In this document: positions 1 to 8,346 of the stretch, in pieces
Numbering within the stretch: the first letter of the stretch is position 1
Layout: each line of letters opens with the position of its first letter
Assembly (NCBI GenBank): GCA_030681035.1
Contig: JAUXUI010000118.1
Coordinates: 1 to 64,000, forward strand
DNA length: 64,000 nucleotides
Reading direction: 5' to 3'
Origin: Lysobacteraceae bacterium
GTDB lineage: Bacteria > Pseudomonadota > Gammaproteobacteria > Xanthomonadales > Xanthomonadaceae
Translations under genes and position numbers: made by a program
Notes under the pieces: model-generated
Databases searched by the model: none
The model's input: the letters and a program-made list of their open reading frames with translations, nothing else
What the model was told of the DNA's origin: nothing

Positions 1-176
1 CTCACCCTGTGAGCGACCAGCAACGTGACTGCGGATGCGGCCACCCGCGACAGCCTGCGCGGCGTGGTGCTATCAGCAGGAAAATCCTGCGATGGTTGCC
101 TGGCAAGATAAGCTCCAAACAGATTGCAACACGACACTAGCCCAGACGAGCGGCCTTGACTTGGGTGGATTGGGTT

Positions 177-199
177 GGCCCCGCCCATGCGGCGGGGCC
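177..199 (-). terminator. Hairpin downstream of the DUF4785-like gene
   Basis: A 9-bp perfect GC stem (GGCCCCGCC / GGCGGGGCC) with a 5-nt loop lies about 20 bases after the stop codon of the minus-strand gene ending at 221. There is no clear T-tract on the minus strand, so a canonical intrinsic terminator is not certain. The remaining bases 1-220 hold no gene that I can support. Confidence 0.45.
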
Positions 200-220
200 A
201 CTACAGGTCAAATCAATTGC

Positions 221-1477
221 TCAATACTCGGCGGGCGCGGTAGGACGCGTCGGCTGATTGCCGCCAAGCGCTTCAATGCCGCTGCTGCGCCGCTCAAGCT
301 GCGCCATGCGGGTCTGGTCAAACAAGCGCAAGTCACGCAGGGCGTACGGTGCCTTCAAGGTGGCATCGAGCACATCCGGGCCAAACTGCAAAGCCAGTTC
401 ACCGGTTCCGGCGTCAATCCACGCGGCAGTCTGCGCCGCAGCCATCGGCTGCAATCGACCCTGGGCATCACTGCCATAGAGCACGCCGCTGGCCTGATAG
501 CGGCCCGCTGCTGCGGTTTCGACAGCCAAGGCAATGCGCACGCCATTGGCCTCGCTCATGCGCACGTCACCAGCGAATCGGGCGGTAGGTGCTGACACGG
601 CAATTGCGGTTTTGGCGTCGCGCAGTACGCGAACCTTGCCGGTTTTGGTGGCGGCAAAAGTATGTACTTCCCACAGTCCCGCTTGTGCGGATGCGTCAGC
701 CGGCAAATCTGCTGTCGCGCTGACACTGCCATCGGTCGCGGTGACAAAACGCAGATTCACAGTGGTTCCGTCTGGCGCGGTGATCAGGCCGCCGAGATTG
801 CCCGCCTTGATAGCCAGTTCTCCTTCGTACATCCGCGCCGAAATGGCAATCTGCCCGCCGGCAACGGCATTGTCGCGATCAGCGGACAGGCGCAGCCGAT
901 ACGGACTGGCTGGCTCGTACACATGCACCAGATAATTGCCACGGGCATTGGCCGCGCGCAGGGCAACCTGCCCTTTACCCAATTCCGGCCGCACCCGGAA
1001 CACAATGGTGCCTTCGCTGAAGTCGGCCCCTGCCTGACGCAACTCTTCACTGGTTGTCGCGCGTTCAACCGCACGGCTGGCCGGTGCATATTTACCCGCC
1101 ACTGACAGCTCCAGATCGGAAAGTGACAGCATGGTCATGTCGCTGCCAGCTTGCGGGCTGATGCGAATCACCGCACCCGGTGCTGTGGTGTCGATGGCAT
1201 AGCCTCGTTGCATTTGTTTGGCACTGACATTGGCCCAGAATTGCTGGCTGTCATCGACAAATGGCGCTGCCGTTTCCAGTTGGGTTGTGGCTTTCAATTT
1301 CCAGGCGAACTGTACTGGAGCGCGTTCTGCATTGATGCCCGGATCGGGCGCTGCAACCAGACGAGAAGCTACAAGGTCGTCGGCGGTGGCAGCCGGCAGA
1401 CGATGGCCAGATTGCGCAAACGCGGTGCCTGATGCGGCAAGTACGAACAGCAGGGTGGTGAGGTGTTGAATTTTCAT
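221..1477 (-). CDS. Secreted protein, probable DUF4785 family
   Basis: A 418-residue protein beginning MKIQHLTT with a typical Sec signal peptide (hydrophobic core, then ASGTAFA-Q), so it is probably periplasmic or secreted. The rest is rich in beta-strand-like alternation and Ig-like patterns with no catalytic motif that I can see. It resembles DUF4785-type proteins of gammaproteobacteria, but that assignment is from memory of the family pattern. I chose the ATG at 1477 over an upstream in-frame start because GAGGAG lies just upstream and the signal peptide then starts correctly. Only 11 bases separate it from the lipase-like gene upstream, so the two are probably co-transcribed and may act together outside the cytoplasm. 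No molecular function can be assigned. Confidence 0.6.
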   Translation of the reverse strand: MKIQHLTTLLFVLAASGTAFAQSGHRLPAATADDLVASRLVAAPDPGINAERAPVQFAWKLKATTQLETAAPFVDDSQQFWANVSAKQMQRGYAIDTTAPGAVIRISPQAGSDMTMLSLSDLELSVAGKYAPASRAVERATTSEELRQAGADFSEGTIVFRVRPELGKGQVALRAANARGNYLVHVYEPASPYRLRLSADRDNAVAGGQIAISARMYEGELAIKAGNLGGLITAPDGTTVNLRFVTATDGSVSATADLPADASAQAGLWEVHTFAATKTGKVRVLRDAKTAIAVSAPTARFAGDVRMSEANGVRIALAVETAAAGRYQASGVLYGSDAQGRLQPMAAAQTAAWIDAGTGELALQFGPDVLDATLKAPYALRDLRLFDQTRMAQLERRSSGIEALGGNQPTRPTAPAEY

Positions 1478-1488
1478 GCTCGCGCTCC

Positions 1489-2349
1489 TCACAGGTCGTT
1501 ACGCAGGATGGTGTCGAGGCCAAAACAGGCGCGACGACTCTGGTTATGGCTCAGCGGTTCGCCGCCGGCCATGCGCGACTTGTCGTTGAACCAGACCGAG
1601 CCTGCTGCCGATTGACTGGAGCAGTTGAGGAAGCCGTCCGAGCAGCTATCGAGCCAGAACTGGGTTACTTCCAAGCCAAGGTTCTCGGTGTAGCCGCCAC
1701 AGTAGCTGTCCGAATCCCATACGGCGGTTTCAACGTCGGTACCGACCACCGAATAAAACCGCTTCGGTGTTACCGGGCGGCCGGCGGTGCCCAGCAACCA
1801 GTTGGCGTTGTAGTAGGCCATCCAGCTGACCTGCTGCTGGCGAACGGCATCGGTCTTGAAGCCGAGTAGCCAGCCCACCGCACTCTCGAAGATATTGCCG
1901 TTCATCACCGCGTCGGCGAGTGGTGTGCCGGCCGATGACGGCGCCAATGCGTTGACCCAGCGGGTCTTGCTGATGATATTGGGGTAACGCGCATCCCAGG
2001 TCGGGTTGGACAAGATCCAGCGCATCACATTGCCACCGTTGGAGTGGGTGATGACCACCAGGTCGGTGATGCCACGCTGGCTGATGAAAGTGGTGAGTTG
2101 TCCCGCCAGGCAGCCTGCTGCTGCAGCATCCCACATGAACTGATTGAAATCGCAATTGATCACTACGTAGTTGGCTTGGTTGACCAACCCCTGACGCACA
2201 GAATTGACGAAAGCAGGTTTCCAATAATCATTCAGTGCATCAGTTTGCTTGCTCGTACCATGAACGAACGCGACACCCGTTGTCGAACTGGCCGCCTGTG
2301 CGACAAACGCACAGCTGGCCAGGGTTAATCCCAGCAAAAATCTACGCAC
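1489..2349 (-). CDS. Secreted alpha/beta-hydrolase, lipase-like
   Basis: A 286-residue exported protein. The start is a GTG at 2349, supported by GGAG seven bases upstream and by an immediate signal peptide (VRRFLLGLTLASCAFVAQA). The mature part opens with GVAFVHGT, an oxyanion-hole-type strand, followed by VVITHSNGGNV, a nucleophile elbow with Ser in HSNGG. Near the C-terminus PLSHNQ supplies a plausible catalytic His. This is the layout of triacylglycerol lipase/esterase-type hydrolases; the substrate is unknown. Several Cys residues in the C-terminal half could form disulfides, consistent with export. It is the first gene of a two-gene unit with the DUF4785-like gene. Confidence 0.7.
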   Translation of the reverse strand: MRRFLLGLTLASCAFVAQAASSTTGVAFVHGTSKQTDALNDYWKPAFVNSVRQGLVNQANYVVINCDFNQFMWDAAAAGCLAGQLTTFISQRGITDLVVITHSNGGNVMRWILSNPTWDARYPNIISKTRWVNALAPSSAGTPLADAVMNGNIFESAVGWLLGFKTDAVRQQQVSWMAYYNANWLLGTAGRPVTPKRFYSVVGTDVETAVWDSDSYCGGYTENLGLEVTQFWLDSCSDGFLNCSSQSAAGSVWFNDKSRMAGGEPLSHNQSRRACFGLDTILRNDL

Positions 2350-2543
2350 GTGGACTCTCCAGATTGGTGGCAGGGCATGACCATCCCGCATGCGGCTGCC
2401 TTTGCTACAAACGCCAGGACCTCTCCCTTCGCTGGCGTATGGGAATGCCGACCTTAACGACTGGTTCACGGTTTGTCATGCTGCGCTGCGGTTACGGAAT
2501 GTGTTGCCGTGACGGGCAATCGATACGGCAGTGGCCGCATGCT

Positions 2544-2573
2544 GCCGATGCCGATGCCGATGCCGTTGCCGAT
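2544..2573. repeat. Hexanucleotide tandem repeat (GCCGAT)5
   Basis: Five head-to-tail copies of GCCGAT, the fourth with one changed base (GCCGTT). It lies in the 391-base divergent intergenic region (2350-2740) between the lipase-like gene and phaE. No coding region is supported in that interval. Confidence 0.8.
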
Positions 2574-2740
2574 GCGATGATCGTGACATGCCACGATGAC
2601 AGTTTGTCGAGCATGGCCAGTCCTGGCTTTTCCACGGCAAGGCAGCGTCAGACCCAACAGGCTGTTACGATTCGACAGTGGCGCAAGTAACGGTTTTGCT
2701 GCCGGATACCTGCCGCCAAAATCCCACACGGAGATCGGTA

Positions 2741-3763
2741 ATGACGCAAGCGCAGGATGGATTGAGCTGGCTGGGTGATCTGAGCGACAACTGGAGCCAG
2801 GCCATGACGGCGTGGCAATCGCTGGCCAAAGCCGTGCCGGGCGTCGAGGATGCGATGAGCCGCATTGCTGAGCCGAGTCAGGCATTTTCCCAGTTCATGG
2901 CTGCGCTGGGGCCAGGTTTGGGTGAGGGCGGCTTTTCTGCGGCGGAACTGACACGTCGCTGGCGCGACACGCTGGAAACCGGCGCGAGCGGTACATTTGC
3001 GGGCCAGTTTGCGCAGGGCGCGAGCGGTTTTGATCTGAACCTGTTTGCCGCACCGATGCTGGACGCTTTCCGCAAGCAGGTCACGGCATCACTGGATGCG
3101 CCAGCATTCGGCCCAGGCCGCGAACAGCAGGAGCGTTGGCAGGCGCTTGTCAAAGCCCAGCTTGATAATCAGCAAGCACAATCGCGCTATCAGGCGCTGC
3201 TGGGCAAGGTGATAGAGAAGGCGTTGGCCGGCTTCGAGAGCAAATTGACAGAGCATGAAGCGCCAGGGCGCCAACTCGGATCGCTGCGCGCCATTTATGA
3301 TCTATGGATCGATGCCGCCGAAGAATCCTACGCACAGATTGCGTTGAGCCCGGAGTTTGGCGCCGCCTATGGCGAGATGGTCAATGCGCAGATGCGCTTG
3401 CGCGCCGCCAATCAAAACGAGCTTGAGCGCGTCTGCCGTGAACTTGGCATGCCCACGCGCAGCGAAGTTACTGCCACGCATCGCAAAGTGCATGCGTTGG
3501 AGCGCAGTGTGCGTGCGCTACGTGCAGAGTTGGCAGAAAAGCATCGCGCAGCCGCTGACCGTGAATCGGTCGCAACGCCAGGTACATCGAGGCCCACGAA
3601 CAAGGCAGCGTCGCGCAGAGCGACAAGCAAACCCGCCGCAGCGCCAAGACCCAAGACGCGGGCAGCCAAGAAAACGGTTGCGTCGCTGACCAGAAAAGCC
3701 GCAGCGAAGCCGCGAAAACCACCTGTTGCCAAGGCTGCATCGCGCCGCCGTAAAGGAGCCTGA
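2741..3763 (+). CDS. phaE: Class III polyhydroxyalkanoate synthase subunit PhaE
   Basis: A 340-residue non-catalytic partner of the PhaC that follows two bases later. Class III synthases polymerise (R)-3-hydroxyacyl-CoA into storage polyester on granule surfaces, and PhaE activates PhaC. The protein is mostly helical (WSQAMTAWQSLAKAV, later DLWIDAAEESYA and YGEMVNAQMRLR, a typical PhaE signature), with a coiled-coil-like region around residues 240-280. The last 60 or so residues are a Lys/Ala/Pro-rich basic tail (KAASRRATSKPAAAPRPKTR-type), unlike the short tails usual in PhaE and resembling histone H1-like or AlgP-like tails. Start: ATG at 2741 with GGAG seven bases upstream. Identification rests on pattern plus adjacency to phaC. 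Confidence 0.85.
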   Translation: MTQAQDGLSWLGDLSDNWSQAMTAWQSLAKAVPGVEDAMSRIAEPSQAFSQFMAALGPGLGEGGFSAAELTRRWRDTLETGASGTFAGQFAQGASGFDLNLFAAPMLDAFRKQVTASLDAPAFGPGREQQERWQALVKAQLDNQQAQSRYQALLGKVIEKALAGFESKLTEHEAPGRQLGSLRAIYDLWIDAAEESYAQIALSPEFGAAYGEMVNAQMRLRAANQNELERVCRELGMPTRSEVTATHRKVHALERSVRALRAELAEKHRAAADRESVATPGTSRPTNKAASRRATSKPAAAPRPKTRAAKKTVASLTRKAAAKPRKPPVAKAASRRRKGA

Positions 3764-3765
3764 GC

Positions 3766-4830
3766 ATGTCTGGCCCGATCCGCATTTCGCCCGAAGCCCT
3801 GGCATTTGAAGCGCAAACGCTGCAACGCAAACTCAGCGCTGGGTTGAGCACGCTGCGCCAACTGGGTGACACCCAATTCGGAGTTACTCCCAAGCACGCT
3901 GTGTGGAGCGACGGCAAAGTTACCTTGTATCGTTATCAGGGCGAGCAAACGCCAACCGCCAAAGTACCGGTTCTGATTTGTTATGCACTGGTCAATCGAC
4001 CGTACATGATCGATTTGCAGCACGACCGATCATTGGTGAAAGGACTGCTCGCGCGTGGCGAGGACGTGTACATCATCGACTGGGGTTATCCCGACCTCAG
4101 CGACCGTTTTCTGACGATGGAAGATTACATTCTCGGCTTCATTGATGGTGCAGTTGAGCATCTGCGAGCAAGCCACGCACTGGATTCGATCAATCTGCTC
4201 GGTGTCTGCCAGGGCGGAGCGTTTTCTCTGTGCTATGCGGCGCTCAATGGCAAGAAGATACGCAATCTGATTACCATGGTCACACCCGTCGACTTTCATA
4301 CCCCCGACAACATGCTTGCGCACTGGACGCGAAGCATCGATGTGGATTTGTTTGTGGACGCGCTCGGCAATGTCCCAGCCGATCTGATGAACAGTTGTTA
4401 TCTCACGCTGAAGCCATTTCGATTGTTGCAACAAAAGTATGTCGGCTTGGTCGATATCCTTGATGATGTCACCGAATTGGAGAATTTTTTGCGTATGGAA
4501 CGCTGGATATTTGACTCGCCGGACCAGGCAGGCGAAGCCTTTCGCGAGTTCATCAAGTGGTTCTATCAGGGCAATGGTTTCGTCAACGGTGGTGTGCAAA
4601 TCGGTGGCCGCGAAGTCAACCTGGGTAACATCGGGATGCCGGTATTGAACATTTTTGCCGAGCACGATCATCTGGTTCCGCCCAGCGCATCGAAAGCTTT
4701 GCGCACTTTGGCGGGAACCGATGACTACACCGAGTTGTCGTTCCGTGGTGGCCATATCGGCATCTATGTGTCGGGCCGGGCGCAGCGCGAGGTGCCCGAG
4801 ACTATTCACGGCTGGTTGCACGTGCGATAA
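3766..4830 (+). CDS. phaC: Class III polyhydroxyalkanoate synthase subunit PhaC
   Basis: A 354-residue alpha/beta-hydrolase-fold polymerase, the usual size for class III enzymes. The lipase-like box is GVCQGG with nucleophile Cys148. Asp301 in AEHDHLVPP and His330 in RGGHIG complete the triad. YIIDWGYPD and LMNSCYLTLKPFRL are typical PhaC segments. It follows phaE with two bases between stop and ATG and its own AAAGGAG site, so the subunits are made from one transcript. No phaA, phaB or phasin gene is next to it; monomer supply must be encoded elsewhere. Confidence 0.95.
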   Translation: MSGPIRISPEALAFEAQTLQRKLSAGLSTLRQLGDTQFGVTPKHAVWSDGKVTLYRYQGEQTPTAKVPVLICYALVNRPYMIDLQHDRSLVKGLLARGEDVYIIDWGYPDLSDRFLTMEDYILGFIDGAVEHLRASHALDSINLLGVCQGGAFSLCYAALNGKKIRNLITMVTPVDFHTPDNMLAHWTRSIDVDLFVDALGNVPADLMNSCYLTLKPFRLLQQKYVGLVDILDDVTELENFLRMERWIFDSPDQAGEAFREFIKWFYQGNGFVNGGVQIGGREVNLGNIGMPVLNIFAEHDHLVPPSASKALRTLAGTDDYTELSFRGGHIGIYVSGRAQREVPETIHGWLHVR

Positions 4831-4859
4831 ATGCTACTGAGGCCGGCACGTTTGTTTGT

Positions 4860-4884
4860 AATCATGCAATCATGCAATCTTGCA
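4860..4884. repeat. Short tandem repeat between phaC and the FHA gene
   Basis: The octamer CATGCAAT occurs twice head to tail, followed by a degenerate third copy (CTTGCAA). It sits in the 104-base gap after phaC. No function is apparent. Confidence 0.5.
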
Positions 4885-4934
4885 AGCGGGCATACTGGCC
4901 AGCACGGCAGTAACGATTTTTTGTGGGGGAAATC

Positions 4935-5462
4935 ATGACCAAAACCGGGGCGGACAAATCGGTAGGCAAGTCGGGGCCGCAGGGGACAATGGTGTTTCGC
5001 GTGTCAGATGTGCCGGCCGTGCAGGATACTGCTGACGGGCAGTCCAATGCCGTTGGCGGACGCTCCCACCTGCTTGGCGTCTCAGGTTCAGTCAAGGACA
5101 TGCGGATTGTGCTGCGTCGCGGCCGTACTTTGGTCGGGCGGCGCGAGAACAACGATGTCGTGATCAGCGAGTCCAGCGTATCGGCTTTGCATGCCTGGAT
5201 CATCAGCGACAATGGCGTGTCGCGGGTCATGAACATGCTTTCCACCAACGGCACTTTTGTGAACGATCAAAAAGTGCATGAAGCTACGCTGGTTCATGGT
5301 GACCGGCTGCGCTTTGGCACTGTCGAGTTCATATTCCAGATGGGCGAGGATCGCCATTCGGGCGTGGGTTTGGCACGCTCACGCAACCGCAAGCTGCTTG
5401 TCATCAGCATTGCTTTGACGGTAGCGGCCGTGGCTGCGTGGTTTGCTTTGCGCGGCGGATGA
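4935..5462 (+). CDS. FHA-domain protein with C-terminal membrane anchor
   Basis: A 175-residue protein. Residues about 55-135 form a forkhead-associated domain, a phosphothreonine-binding module: LVGRRENNDVVI, then SVSALHAWI, then STNGTFVNDQKV, then DRLRFGTVEF, the usual GR...S..H...NGT.VN order. A single hydrophobic segment (LLVISIALTVAAVAAWFAL) ends the protein, so it is probably a tail-anchored inner-membrane protein facing the cytoplasm. It lies 13 bases upstream of a transmembrane Ser/Thr kinase gene, which suggests that it reads or scaffolds that kinase's phosphorylation. Start: ATG at 4935 after GGGGGAAATC; an upstream in-frame start lacks a ribosome site. Confidence 0.88.
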   Translation: MTKTGADKSVGKSGPQGTMVFRVSDVPAVQDTADGQSNAVGGRSHLLGVSGSVKDMRIVLRRGRTLVGRRENNDVVISESSVSALHAWIISDNGVSRVMNMLSTNGTFVNDQKVHEATLVHGDRLRFGTVEFIFQMGEDRHSGVGLARSRNRKLLVISIALTVAAVAAWFALRGG

Positions 5463-5475
5463 GCGAGCGCATCGC

Positions 5476-7239
5476 ATGCTAGAAACACTTGGCCGCTATC
5501 GGATTCAGGGTGAGCTTGGCCGAGGAGCGATGTCGATCGTGTACCGGGCATACGACCCGCACATCAAGCGGGTGGTGGCAATCAAGACCCTGCGCCCGGA
5601 GTACGCCGAACACAAAGCCTACCGTCAGCGTTTCGTTGCCGAGGCGCGCGCGGTTGGTACCTTGGCCCATCCGGGCATCGTCACTGTTTTCGATGTGGGT
5701 GAAACATCGGGCATGCCGTTCATCGCAATGGAGCGCGTCGATGGCCCATCGCTGGATAATTTCGTGCGCGATCAGCGCAGTTTGCCACTGCGCATGATTC
5801 TGAAGATGGCAGTGCAGATTGGCGATGCACTGGATTATGCGCATCGGCAGGGTATCGTTCATCAGGATATCAAGCTCGAAAACATCATTTGCACCAGTGA
5901 ATCGGGCAACGTGAAAATCATGGATTTTGGCATTGCCAAACGTCGCTCCGATGCCAGTTGGAAACCCGACGAGCAGGGTTACATTGCGGGCACTCCGCAT
6001 TACATGTCACCTGAAACTTTGCGCGGCGTTGAGGTGGATGGACGCAGTGATCTCTACGCACTGGGGGTGATGCTTTACTGGCTGCTCGCGGGCCGCACGC
6101 CCTATCAGGCGACGGATGTCAGTGACTTGTTTCGGCAGATACTCAACGAGCCATTGCCGCCTTTGATACCGCAACACCCGGACGCACCGGAGGCGTTGTT
6201 GCAGGTAGTGCGCACGCTGCTGCAAAAAGATCCGCGCGACCGTTATCAGACCGGTGCCGAGTTGATAGAAGACTTGCGCCAGATCGATGACGTGCTCGCG
6301 ACGCAGGAGCAAACATGGGAAGGCCGGCGTATCGTGCCGATCCGGGTGCGCTGGACCGTGGTCATGAGCTTGTTGGTAGCGGTAACTGTGGCGATTGGTC
6401 TTGGCGTGGTGCATAACCGCCAGAACAAGGCGAGTACCGGGTTGGCCTTCGATTATGGCTTTACCCTTTCGCGATTGATCGCCGATCAGGCCGCAGAAGA
6501 CTTGCTGCTGGAAGATCATGTTGCCCTGCGGGCGATGGTTGCAGCGATGGCGCGCAATCGTGATATCGCCTTTTTACAGGTGAGTGACGCTTCCGGCGCG
6601 ATCGTGGCCAGCACCAATGACAGTCTCGTTGAAAGCGAATCGCTCGCTGACAGCGAACGTTCCTTGCTGCAAACGCGAGATGCTCAGCAGGTGTTTTCTG
6701 CCAGCAACAATGCGGCAGGACAGCTCATGCTGTTCAAAACCCCGGTCAGCTACCAGGATCATGCTATTGGTAGCCTGCGCGTGGGCATGTCTACTGCCGG
6801 ATTGTCTGCGGCAAATCGCACGACTGTGACGGCCATGGTGGTGCTGATGCTGATTACGCTGATTGTGGTGTTTGCAGGTGCCTACACACTCTCGCGGCGG
6901 CTCATGGTGCCTATCGAACTGGTGCGCCGTGCGCTTTGGAAGATCACACAAGGTCACTTTGATTCGCGTATTCGCCAGCACCGCGACGATGAGTTTGAAA
7001 GAGTGTTTTCTGCCTATAACGCAATGGCCGATTCACTTGAGGCACGCATGTTGAGTCTGCATATCAACCCGGGCAGCATTACTGGCGAGTACAACACCTC
7101 AACCGAGGTTTCGCCTGCTGGGGCGGTGGATGCTCTCTCGACTACCCACGAAATTCAGCCGTCAGCAGCAGCACAGGCTACTGATCGCCACTCGCAGACG
7201 GCTGCGCCGCTGCATCCAGATTCTGCACCCGGCGCTTGA
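5476..7239 (+). CDS. Receptor Ser/Thr protein kinase with periplasmic sensor and HAMP domain
   Basis: A 587-residue protein. Residues 8-270 are a Hanks-type kinase: glycine loop GELGRGAMSIVY, Lys37 in VAIK, catalytic loop HQDIKLEN with Asp131, and IMDFG with Asp150. The HRD arginine is Gln130, so it is a non-RD kinase. Hydrophobic segments at about 293-313 and 451-472 enclose a 135-residue periplasmic region with a PAS/Cache-like FLQVSDASGAIVAST strand pair. A HAMP domain follows the second segment (about 472-525, VPIELVRRALWKI...DDEFERVFSAYN). Bacterial kinases more often end in PASTA or NHL sensors; a sensor-HAMP end is borrowed from histidine kinase and chemoreceptor architecture. The gene is coupled to the FHA gene. 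Its last 62 bases overlap the convergent LysM gene. Confidence 0.9.
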   Translation: MLETLGRYRIQGELGRGAMSIVYRAYDPHIKRVVAIKTLRPEYAEHKAYRQRFVAEARAVGTLAHPGIVTVFDVGETSGMPFIAMERVDGPSLDNFVRDQRSLPLRMILKMAVQIGDALDYAHRQGIVHQDIKLENIICTSESGNVKIMDFGIAKRRSDASWKPDEQGYIAGTPHYMSPETLRGVEVDGRSDLYALGVMLYWLLAGRTPYQATDVSDLFRQILNEPLPPLIPQHPDAPEALLQVVRTLLQKDPRDRYQTGAELIEDLRQIDDVLATQEQTWEGRRIVPIRVRWTVVMSLLVAVTVAIGLGVVHNRQNKASTGLAFDYGFTLSRLIADQAAEDLLLEDHVALRAMVAAMARNRDIAFLQVSDASGAIVASTNDSLVESESLADSERSLLQTRDAQQVFSASNNAAGQLMLFKTPVSYQDHAIGSLRVGMSTAGLSAANRTTVTAMVVLMLITLIVVFAGAYTLSRRLMVPIELVRRALWKITQGHFDSRIRQHRDDEFERVFSAYNAMADSLEARMLSLHINPGSITGEYNTSTEVSPAGAVDALSTTHEIQPSAAAQATDRHSQTAAPLHPDSAPGA

Positions 7240-8242
7240 GTTCCATTGCGCGAAGACGATAACCCTGAGCTGGCGCGAATTGCGGGTCGAGTGTCAGCGC
7301 TTTATCCCACAGTTGCAGCGCTGAATCGAGTTGTTGGTTGCGGTAACTAACAATCGCTGCCTCGTGATAATCGAGCACCAGCGTGCTCTGCAATGCTTTG
7401 CGCTGTGTCGTAGCCGGCTCCAGCCCGGGTGAAAGCTCCAATGCTTTGCCAAATGCGATAAACGCTTGTTCGTGTGACGACAAGTTGTCGCCGTGCATCT
7501 GTTCGATCCCGCGTTGTTGCCAGAGCAAAGCATTGGCGCGGCGATCAAGCGGTTTGAGCCAGGGGTCCCATGTGCCTGGTGCTGGTTGTCGTTTGCCAGC
7601 TTCGGCGGCGGTATCAGCGGCTTGCAGATAATTCTCGGCTGCAATCAGGCTGGCGATGCGCTCGCGGTATAGCCTGGCAAGCGTCGCAGCGTCAGTGCCG
7701 GCAGGCGGAGGCCAGTCGGTGATTGCGCTTGCAGTCAGGGCAGGGGAGCTTGTTGCCAACCGACGGTTGACGGGTGGGTTTGTGGGGATTTTCAGTTGCT
7801 GACCCACTTCCAGTTGCTTGGGTGCCTGCAGTTGGTTGTAGCGCGCCAGAATGACAAACGACATCGCACTGCCGAGGTGCGTGCGCGCAATGCCGCTGAG
7901 TGTTTCACCTGGTTCGACCACATGCAGTGTGTGTTCGGCTCCGAGGTAGGCAATCGGGTCGATACTGACCTGGTTCAGCAGGTTTTTCGCTGCGCCATTG
8001 TCGGGTTGGTCGGCGAGCAGGCGCTGTAGATGCTTTTTCGCGCTTGCGTAGTCGCCCACTTCAAGCATCGGCACGATCTGCTCAATGCTGAGCACCGGCT
8101 CGTGCTTGGGCTTGGCTGCGGATACGGCGGCGGGTTTGCTGACGACCGGCTCCGGTGGCGTTTCCTTGACTACCGGCTTGGCGCAGGCAACAAGCAGCAC
8201 CAACATAACGGGCAATACGGCTTGGCGAGTTGGTGAAATCAT
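7178..8242 (-). CDS. LysM- and TPR-containing lipoprotein
   Basis: A 354-residue protein. The N-terminus MISPTRQAVLPVMLVLLVAC is a lipoprotein signal with lipobox LVAC (Cys20). A Pro/Ala/Lys-rich linker follows, then an N-terminal tetratricopeptide-like pair (LEVGDYASAKKHLQRLL). Next comes a LysM domain (HVVEPGETLSGIARTHLG...NQLQAPKQLEVGQQLKIP, about residues 105-155) that should bind peptidoglycan. More TPR-like helices follow (AFGKALELSPG, LQLWDKALTLDPQFAPA). It is probably a periplasmic peptidoglycan-associated scaffold. The 3' end overlaps the convergent kinase gene by 62 bases. The function is not known beyond wall binding and protein interaction. Confidence 0.8.
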   Translation of the reverse strand: MISPTRQAVLPVMLVLLVACAKPVVKETPPEPVVSKPAAVSAAKPKHEPVLSIEQIVPMLEVGDYASAKKHLQRLLADQPDNGAAKNLLNQVSIDPIAYLGAEHTLHVVEPGETLSGIARTHLGSAMSFVILARYNQLQAPKQLEVGQQLKIPTNPPVNRRLATSSPALTASAITDWPPPAGTDAATLARLYRERIASLIAAENYLQAADTAAEAGKRQPAPGTWDPWLKPLDRRANALLWQQRGIEQMHGDNLSSHEQAFIAFGKALELSPGLEPATTQRKALQSTLVLDYHEAAIVSYRNQQLDSALQLWDKALTLDPQFAPAQGYRLRAMELKRRVQNLDAAAQPSASGDQ

Positions 8243-8346
8243 TGCAACGCAGACCTACACACATGGGCAAACATGCAACAGTTTACTCGTGAAGAGTTGG
8301 TTTTGGCTGTACCGTGGCACACCAATTTTGCGCGGGCCAATCAGAC

